Shown here piece by piece: positions 59,068-64,000 of a DNA stretch of 64,000 nt. This DNA comes from Pseudomonas putida (GTDB taxonomy: Bacteria > Pseudomonadota > Gammaproteobacteria > Pseudomonadales > Pseudomonadaceae). Position numbers and translations under genes: made by a program. The stretch lies in NCBI RefSeq assembly GCF_025905425.1, contig NZ_CP109603.1, positions 2,516,001 through 2,580,000 of the forward strand. The letters are read 5' to 3'. Under the pieces are notes generated by a model that was not told the origin of the DNA, did not search any database, and was given only the letters and a program-made list of their open reading frames with translations. Position 1 is the first letter of the stretch. Each line of letters starts with the position of its first letter.

Positions 59068-59465
59068 AGCTCGTCCCTCTCCAGATCGGTGGTGTCCTGC
59101 AGCAAGCGTTGCAGCTTGCGTTGAATGATCTGCTGCTTGACCAGGTCGGCGGCCGCGATGGCCTCGTCTTTGAGTTCCGTGGTGTTGGGTGGCAGAAAAC
59201 GGCGGTACATCACTTCGCGTTCGAACTCCACGGTAACCAGGCTGCCCCAGCGGGCATCCGGGCGTTCGCGCACCACCAGGTTGAAATCCAGGCGGCTGGT
59301 GGCGCGCAGGCGGTCGGCGAAGTAGTAGTAGAAGTCGTGGCCGATGTGCGAGATGGTGTTGTCGACGATAAACCCCATCATCTCGTCCTCTTCAGCCGCC
59401 TTCAGCAGGCTGCTCGACGACGCCGCCAGCAGCAGGCTCAGGCACAGTGCAGCCAGGCGCTTCAT
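59064..59465 (-). CDS. csgE: CsgE-family curli secretion specificity factor
   Basis: This 133-aa periplasmic protein has a signal peptide ('LAALCLSLLLAASSSSLLKA'). The core reads 'DEMMGFIVDNTISHIGHDFY', 'RLRATSRLDFNLVVRERPDA' and 'VEFEREVMYRRFLPPN', typical of CsgE, the cap and specificity factor of the CsgG channel. Its ATG overlaps the stop of the preceding pseudopilin-like gene (59462-59465), which joins the curli and type II secretion parts into one translationally coupled array. Confidence 0.95.
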   Translation of the reverse strand: MKRLAALCLSLLLAASSSSLLKAAEEDEMMGFIVDNTISHIGHDFYYYFADRLRATSRLDFNLVVRERPDARWGSLVTVEFEREVMYRRFLPPNTTELKDEAIAAADLVKQQIIQRKLQRLLQDTTDLERDEL

Positions 59466-59989
59466 GGTGTGTCTCCCGCGCCAGCCTGGGGCTGGAGGCC
59501 ATTGGGGCTGTCGGCGAACGCCTGCTCGGCGACGAACTGCCAGTCGCTGTAGTGCTCCAACCCTTCAAAACCCGACCACTCGGCGGCAAAGCCACTGTGT
59601 TTGAACGGCGTGGCATCCGAGCGGCTATGCACGCCGGTGATGCGGCCGTCGATCGAGCGCAGCAGGCCCCAGTCGTCGCTGTTGGTGATCGGGTCCGGGT
59701 AGAGCCTGCGGATGTGCCGTTTGGCCTCGGGGAAACGGTTGTCCTGCAACAGGTCGGCCAGCTCCTGTGGGTACTGGGCCAGCCCCGGCGACGCTCGGTA
59801 ATAGCTGCGCAGCGCCTGGGCGTACTGGCTGCCGACCCACAGCAACTGGCGCTCGTGATCGCGCTGAGCGGCGCTCGACCAGATCGTCCCGGTGGCGGCC
59901 AGGGCCACGCTGCTGACTGCAATCAGCAGCAACACGCCCAGGTAGGTGAAGCCGGCACAGGCCTTACCACTCGGCATAGAGGCTGCCAT
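59462..59989 (-). CDS. Divergent pseudopilin-like protein lacking Glu5
   Basis: This 175-aa protein has GGAGGG upstream of its ATG at 59989. It has a short leader, then 'GFTYLGVLLLIAVSSVALAA', a type IV pilin-type hydrophobic segment where the usual GFTLIE is GFTYLG. The +5 Glu is absent, as in GspK minor pseudopilins. The C-terminal domain is unlike GspG ('WVGSQYAQALRSYYRASPG'). Its position between GspG-like proteins and csgE suggests a minor tip pseudopilin. Function is inferred only from motif and context. Confidence 0.8.
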   Translation of the reverse strand: MAASMPSGKACAGFTYLGVLLLIAVSSVALAATGTIWSSAAQRDHERQLLWVGSQYAQALRSYYRASPGLAQYPQELADLLQDNRFPEAKRHIRRLYPDPITNSDDWGLLRSIDGRITGVHSRSDATPFKHSGFAAEWSGFEGLEHYSDWQFVAEQAFADSPNGLQPQAGAGDTP

Positions 59990-60338
59990 CACGCGCCCTC
60001 CCTGTTGCACCGCTCTTGATGTCGGCCACACCACCGGCCACGCCTTCTGGCGGCGGCACCAGCTGCCAGGCATCGCTGCGCTCGGTGATGGGGTCGACCG
60101 GGGTGTTGCGCAGGTAGCGCAGTTCGACCAATTGCTCCAGCGAATCGGGGTACTTCCCGGTGTCGCCATAGAAGTGGTCCAGCGACTCGCGCAACACCGC
60201 CAGGCTCTGGCGCAGGGTGGCCTCGCGGGAGCTCTCCAGGCTGTTGAAGTAGCGCGGCATGGCAATGGTCATCAGCGTGGCGATGATCGCCATCACCACC
60301 AGCAGTTCGATCAGGGTGAAGCCTTGGCTGCGTTTCAT
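59964..60338 (-). CDS. GspG/GspH-type pseudopilin
   Basis: This 124-aa protein starts at the ATG at 60338 with GGTGA upstream; an ATG at 60350 is also in frame. It has the prepilin cleavage motif 'KRSQGFTLIELLVVMAIIAT' with Glu at position +5, then a short globular domain ('LRESLDHFYGDTGKYPDSLE', 'RNTPVDPITERSDAW'). This is the usual major pseudopilin plan. It overlaps the following gene by 26 nt and starts six bases after the preceding gene stop. Confidence 0.88.
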   Translation of the reverse strand: MKRSQGFTLIELLVVMAIIATLMTIAMPRYFNSLESSREATLRQSLAVLRESLDHFYGDTGKYPDSLEQLVELRYLRNTPVDPITERSDAWQLVPPPEGVAGGVADIKSGATGRARDGSLYAEW

Positions 60339-60343
60339 GGCCG

Positions 60344-60817
60344 TCACCATTGCCCGTAGGGGATGTTGTTGAGGCCTTTGCCACGGGCCTTGGAGTACAC
60401 GTCGAAGACGTCTTCGCCTTCACGCGGGCTGTCGGGGCTGCTGTCGTAGGCACGCAGGCCCCAGGCGCCCTCATCGTCATCCTTGGCCGCCAGCAGCGGG
60501 TCGTGGGGGATGCGCCGCAGGAAGTAGAACTTGGCCCCTTTGGCACTGCGTACATCGCGCACGCCCTCGACCAGGACCTGCAGGTTGGGTGGGTAGCCGC
60601 TGGCATCCAGGCGTTTCTCGATGTACCCGGCGTCGAAGGCGCGCTTGTAGGCATCGATGGCATCGCGGATCTGGTACAGCGCCTCGCGCAGTTGCTGCTC
60701 CTTACCGCGACGGACCACGGTTTCGGTCAGCGGCGCGGCCATGCTGGCGAGCAGCCCGAGCAGTGCCAGGGTCAGCACCACCTCGATCAGGCTGAAGCCT
60801 TGCATGCGGCGTTTCAT
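60344..60817 (-). CDS. GspG-like pseudopilin
   Basis: This 157-aa protein has the motif 'KRRMQGFSLIEVVLTLALLG' with Glu at +5, an alpha-helical stem ('QLREALYQIRDAIDAYKRAF') and a C-terminal 'FYFLRRIPHDPLLAAKDD' leading into 'GLRAYDSSPDSP', which resembles the calcium-binding loop region of major pseudopilins. It starts in a 4-nt overlap with the secretin stop (60814-60817). It would be assembled into the pseudopilus at the inner membrane. Confidence 0.88.
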   Translation of the reverse strand: MKRRMQGFSLIEVVLTLALLGLLASMAAPLTETVVRRGKEQQLREALYQIRDAIDAYKRAFDAGYIEKRLDASGYPPNLQVLVEGVRDVRSAKGAKFYFLRRIPHDPLLAAKDDDEGAWGLRAYDSSPDSPREGEDVFDVYSKARGKGLNNIPYGQW

Positions 60818-62679
60818 GGCTGCGGGCTCCCAGTGGCGGGCACTACGGCCATCTGGCTTTGCACGGTCGGCGTGTCACTGGACGGCGCATTGCCCGGTAC
60901 ATCGGTCGGTGGCAATGGCGCCATCTGGCGCACCTGCAGGCTCGATTCGGTGCCGGTGGCGAACTCCATGTCCGAAGGGCTTTGGTACGGCAGGTTGCGC
61001 ACGATGCGTGGGGTAATCGCCAGCACCAGTTCCGACTTGCTCATGTCGTCCTTGTTGCTGCCAAACAGCCGGCCCAGGCCGGGAATGTCACCCAGGCCCG
61101 GGATTTTGTTGCCGCTGGCGTTGTGGTCGTTACGCACCAGCCCGGCCAGCACCTGCGTTTCGCCGTCGTGCAGGCGCAGGCTGGTCTGGGCGTTGCGGGT
61201 ATCGACCTGGACCGGGATGGTGCCCTGGCGCGTGGCTTCCAGCGGGGTGGCGTTGCTCACCTCCAGCGCGATCTTGATCGCCACTTCGTTGTTCAGGTGC
61301 ACGGTGGGCTGCACTTCGAGTTTCAGACCCACATCCAGGTAGGTGACGCTCTCGGTGATCACCGGGCCCTGGGTCGAAGGCACCGAGGTGGCGCTGATGA
61401 TCGGCACCCGCTGGCCGATGTGGATGCGCGCCTGCTCGCGGTTGCTGACGCGGATCACCGGGCTTGCCAGGGTATTGATGTCCTTGTCCTGGGCGTTGAT
61501 CTTGGCCTGCGGCGCCGGCGAGATGCCGATGCGGCTGGAGTCGATGCCGCGCAACTGGTCTAGCACGCTGACCGGCTTGCCGTCGGAGGTCAGCACGCCG
61601 AAGGTATTGGGCCATTGCAGGCCGAGGTCGAGGATGCGCGAGGTGGCCACTTCCATCACCTCCACTTCCAGCACCACCTCAGGGTTGGACTGGTCCTGGG
61701 ATTGCAGCAGTTTCTCGGCCATGCGCACCGCATCCGGGCTGTCGCGCATGGTCAAGGTGTTGAGGCGCTCGTCGACGAAAACGTCACGGGTCTTGAGCAT
61801 GGTCTTGACCATGTTCAGCGCCGTGTTGGCGTCGATGCTGGTCAGGTAGAAGGTGCGCATGACCAGTTCCTGATAGTCCTTGGTCTTCTGCGGCGAGTCG
61901 GGGTAGATCATCAGGGTGTTGTCGTTGACGATCTTCTGGCGCAGCTGGTTCTGCTCCAGCAGCAGGGCCACGGCGTCCTCGATGCGCACCTCGCGAACGA
62001 AGATGGTGGCCTTCATGTCGGGGCGCAGGTCTTTGTCGAAGATGAAGTTGATACCGGCAACCTGGGACAGCACTTCGAAGATGGTCTTCAGGTTGGCATC
62101 GCGAAACTCCAGGGTCACCGGCCGCTCCAGCTTGCTGCGCAGCTGCGGGAATGGCTGTGCGGTGCGCGCCTGGACGTTCTCGATGTCGCTGCGCAGGGTC
62201 ATGCCCTTCTGGTTCTGCGGGTCCAGGCGCAGCACTTCGCGCATGTAGCGCTCGGCGCCAAACAAGTCACCCTGGCGCAGGGCCGCCTGGCCGAGAGCGA
62301 CACGTTCGTCAAGGGTGCGGATCAGCTCCAGCTGGCGGTTGCCCTCCTGGGCGCGGCGGTTGTTCGGTTCGATGCTCAGCACCCGCCCATAGCCCATGCG
62401 CGCACCGGCAAAGTCGTGACGGATACGGTCGCTGTCGGCCTGGCTCAACAGTGCCTCGACCGCTGCCTGGCGGCCATGGGCCAGGGCGATGTTCAGTTCG
62501 GTGTCGCGCGGGTCGTCACGCAGGGCCTCTTCCAGGCGCGCGATCCCGGCTTCGTACTGCCCCTCCTTCATCAGTTCTGCGCTGTCTTCGCGTACCGCAC
62601 TGGAGCCGCAGCCCGCGATGGCCACGCACAGCGCCAACAGCAGGAACGGAGCAGGCTTGCACAGCTTCGATGACTTCAT
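60814..62679 (-). CDS. Secretin (GspD/MshL-like lipoprotein)
   Basis: This 621-aa protein has lipobox IAGC (Cys 24), TPR-like repeats in the N-terminal part ('ARLEEALRDDPRDTELNIAL', 'YMREVLRLDPQNQKG'), a secretin N1/STN region ('LEFRDANLKTIFEVLSQVAG', 'INFIFDKDLRPDM') and the conserved secretin C-domain ('VPIISATSVPSTQGPVITES', 'VLAGLVRNDHNASGNKIPGL'). The N-terminal TPR lipoprotein form is unlike canonical GspD and closer to MSHA/type IV pilus secretins. It forms an outer-membrane pore. Confidence 0.92.
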   Translation of the reverse strand: MKSSKLCKPAPFLLLALCVAIAGCGSSAVREDSAELMKEGQYEAGIARLEEALRDDPRDTELNIALAHGRQAAVEALLSQADSDRIRHDFAGARMGYGRVLSIEPNNRRAQEGNRQLELIRTLDERVALGQAALRQGDLFGAERYMREVLRLDPQNQKGMTLRSDIENVQARTAQPFPQLRSKLERPVTLEFRDANLKTIFEVLSQVAGINFIFDKDLRPDMKATIFVREVRIEDAVALLLEQNQLRQKIVNDNTLMIYPDSPQKTKDYQELVMRTFYLTSIDANTALNMVKTMLKTRDVFVDERLNTLTMRDSPDAVRMAEKLLQSQDQSNPEVVLEVEVMEVATSRILDLGLQWPNTFGVLTSDGKPVSVLDQLRGIDSSRIGISPAPQAKINAQDKDINTLASPVIRVSNREQARIHIGQRVPIISATSVPSTQGPVITESVTYLDVGLKLEVQPTVHLNNEVAIKIALEVSNATPLEATRQGTIPVQVDTRNAQTSLRLHDGETQVLAGLVRNDHNASGNKIPGLGDIPGLGRLFGSNKDDMSKSELVLAITPRIVRNLPYQSPSDMEFATGTESSLQVRQMAPLPPTDVPGNAPSSDTPTVQSQMAVVPATGSPQP

Positions 62680-63185
62680 GGTGCGCTCCCGACAGACAAG
62701 GTCTGCGACTGATGCAAAGGCAGGTAGACCAGGCTCAGCTCGTTGGCCGAGACCCGGTCGAGGCGGTAGGTGTCTTCGATGACGTCGCCTTGGCGCACGA
62801 CGTAGAGCTTTTCGCCACTCTGCAGAAACACCTGCAGGTCATCGCGGTCGCCCAGGCGTCCGACGAACTGGAAGGGCAGCTCCGGGGCGGTGGGTGCGGC
62901 GACCACCACGGGTGCGGCGATGACCGGTTGTTCGGTGACGGTGGCCAGGGTTTGAGGTTTGCTCCAGCGCTGGCTCGGGAACAGATCGGTGGAGGCCTGT
63001 TCCGGCCTGTTCGCAGGCAAGCCCGCTCCCACAGGTTCCATGGGCACCCCCGATCCTGTGGGAGCGGGCTTGCCCGCGAAGGCGGCAACGCCGTCCTCCT
63101 GGCCAAACCAGTGCCCAGGCGCCCACGCCAACACGGCAGAAAGCCCCAAAAACCCAACCCAGATCAGCGCACGTTGAGTATTCAT
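62676..63185 (-). CDS. GspC/PilP-like inner-membrane linker with an in-frame REP pair
   Basis: This 169-aa protein starts at the ATG at 63185, overlapping the previous stop (ATGA). One N-terminal helix ('ALIWVGFLGLSAVLAWAP') is followed by a flexible part and a C-terminal HR/PilP-like domain ('LPFQFVGRLGDRDDLQVFLQ' and 'GEKLYVVRQGDVIEDTYRLD'). Between about residues 34 and 61 the protein reads 'FAGKPAPTGSG', five residues, then 'VGAGLPANRPEQ', which is the translation of an inverted REP pair in the open frame. The domain after it links the inner-membrane platform to the secretin. Confidence 0.82.
   Translation of the reverse strand: MNTQRALIWVGFLGLSAVLAWAPGHWFGQEDGVAAFAGKPAPTGSGVPMEPVGAGLPANRPEQASTDLFPSQRWSKPQTLATVTEQPVIAAPVVVAAPTAPELPFQFVGRLGDRDDLQVFLQSGEKLYVVRQGDVIEDTYRLDRVSANELSLVYLPLHQSQTLSVGSAP
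63003..63083. repeat. Inverted REP pair inside a coding sequence
   Basis: One REP (63003-63034) and its inverted copy (63056-63083) are separated by about 21 nt and lie wholly within the GspC/PilP-like gene without breaking its frame. The core sequence is the same GTGGGAGCGGGCTTGCC element found between genes elsewhere in the window. Confidence 0.85.
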
Positions 63186-63748
63186 CACGACCTCGACAAG
63201 TAGAGGGTCATGCGCAGGCGGGCGTTGAGCTCGCTGTCGCCGATGCGTTTGCGTTGCAGCTCAAGGTCTTCCAGCACCAAGGTTGGCAGCTGGCCAAGCA
63301 GCCCCTTGAGGAAGCCGCGAATCTGCGGGTAACTGCCGCGTACCGGCAACACGATCTGGTAGCGCGCCAACTGGGTTTTCGGGTCGATGCCCAAGGCGTA
63401 TTCGCCGCGTGCCAGGCTGATGTGCTCGGCACTGGCCAGGTGATACAGGCGCTCGATCAGTTCGCTGGCCTGCGGCTGACCGGGCAGTTGCTGACGCAGG
63501 GTGTCGAGGGCCTGCTGCTCGGGTTTGACGGCGATTTTCAGCTCGCCGCGCTGCACCCGCCCTACTTGCACACTGGCGTCCGCCTCGCTGGCGCGCAGTT
63601 CGCGCACGGTATGCCAGTGCGGCAACACACCGGCCAATGCCACACCGACGGCCAGCAAACCAACGGCGACGGCAGCCAGGCCCACCGGGCCTACGCGGCG
63701 CAGGTGCTCCTGAATGATCAGGCTGCTGAGCGGATCAGGGGCGCGCAT
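63185..63748 (-). CDS. GspM/PilO-like assembly platform protein
   Basis: This 187-aa protein has one N-terminal membrane helix ('GLAAVAVGLLAVGVALAGVL'), a coiled stretch and a ferredoxin-like C-terminal domain ('YQIVLPVRGSYPQIRGFLKG', 'LLGQLPTLVLEDLELQRKRI'). It starts at the ATG at 63748 and overlaps both neighbours. PilO/GspM proteins dimerise and couple the cytoplasmic ATPase platform to the periplasmic parts. Confidence 0.82.
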   Translation of the reverse strand: MRAPDPLSSLIIQEHLRRVGPVGLAAVAVGLLAVGVALAGVLPHWHTVRELRASEADASVQVGRVQRGELKIAVKPEQQALDTLRQQLPGQPQASELIERLYHLASAEHISLARGEYALGIDPKTQLARYQIVLPVRGSYPQIRGFLKGLLGQLPTLVLEDLELQRKRIGDSELNARLRMTLYLSRS

Positions 63749-64000
63749 GGCCGGTCTCCCAGGTAGCGGTAAGGGTGAAGCGCACCGGGTGCTCCGGCTG
63801 GCCCATCATCACCTCGTGGTTGAGCAACGAAACATCGCTGAGCTCGGCACTGGCCTCCAGCCGTTGGTGGTACTGCAGCATCGCTTCCAGGTTGCGCGCT
63901 TCGGCGGCGATACGGACCTGGCCCTTGCGGGCGTCCGGGGTCAGGCCAAGCAGCGCCACATCGTCCTGCGGCTGCGCTTCGAGCATGGCGAACAGTTGCT
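63735..64000 (-). CDS. PilN/GspL-like protein (partial, N-terminus off the right edge)
   Basis: The open frame runs through the window edge; the ATG at 63986 is internal, since the codons before it read QLFA in frame. The visible C-terminal part includes 'MLEAQPQDDVALLGLTPDAR', 'KGQVRIAAEARNLEAMLQYH' and 'VRFTLTATWETG', the ferredoxin-like periplasmic domain of PilN-type proteins. It overlaps the GspM/PilO gene by 14 nt, continuing the chain of coupled genes. Confidence 0.75.
   Translation of the reverse strand, partial: QLFAMLEAQPQDDVALLGLTPDARKGQVRIAAEARNLEAMLQYHQRLEASAELSDVSLLNHEVMMGQPEHPVRFTLTATWETGHARP

Noticed and set aside
47991..63083. Repeated GTGGGAGCGGGCTTGCC units as a possible CRISPR array
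   Set aside because: The copies are dispersed, in inverted pairs and not regularly spaced, which is the pattern of REP elements.

Overview
The window is chromosomal DNA from a Pseudomonas of the P. putida group. The signs are high GC with C/G-ending codons, many copies of the 'GTGGGAGCGGGCTTGCC' REP element between genes, and a gene order that I remember from P. putida: a Pea-type exopolysaccharide locus, an RstAB-like/RND/mobA block, a quinohemoprotein amine dehydrogenase (qhp) cluster, and csgEFG beside a type II secretion-like operon. I see no tRNA, rRNA, CRISPR array, insertion sequence or prophage.

1-23.0 kb: a Wzx/Wzy-type exopolysaccharide locus. A long minus-strand operon (10280 to 1, continuing off the left edge) encodes a flippase, a 64-aa Tat-signal protein coupled to a GMC oxidoreductase, two hexapeptide-repeat acyltransferases, glycosyltransferases of the GT2, GT4 and WecG/TagA types, and a VirK/YbjX protein. 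The divergent plus-strand genes encode a Wzy-like polymerase/ligase, a clan-A glycoside hydrolase and GalE. A second minus-strand unit encodes Wza, an outer-membrane beta-barrel, a Wzz-type regulator and a CpsD-type kinase. Upstream of wza lies an unlisted 58-aa protein with a signal peptide and a C-terminal sorting-tail-like segment. A FemAB-like GNAT and a GT61 enzyme follow.

23.3-34.3 kb: mixed genes. They are a 1281-aa DUF6543/LRR protein without a visible NEL ligase domain, a GapN-like dehydrogenase, a VOC protein, a Cys-containing unknown, biosynthetic threonine dehydratase with a well-formed Ile attenuator, a PACE efflux pump and a diguanylate cyclase.

34.3-43.1 kb: a two-component system divergent from an RND efflux pair with a tandem operator-like repeat between them, then mobA and an acyl-CoA ligase.

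43.2-56.9 kb: the amine dehydrogenase cluster. qhpA-D-C-B (structural subunits plus the radical SAM cross-linking enzyme) runs on the minus strand. An aldehyde dehydrogenase and a porin run on the plus strand from a canonical sigma-54 promoter. A tightly overlapping minus-strand operon holds the sigma-54 activator, ABC exporter, subtilisin-like protease and flavin monooxygenase needed to make and export the CTQ-containing gamma subunit. Every cross-link residue of the gamma subunit is present.

57.0-64.0 kb: a DUF3077 gene, then a minus-strand operon in which secretin, pseudopilin and PilN/O/P-like genes are joined by 4-nt overlaps to csgE-csgF-csgG, with no curlin gene in the window. One gene of this operon contains a REP pair inside its reading frame.
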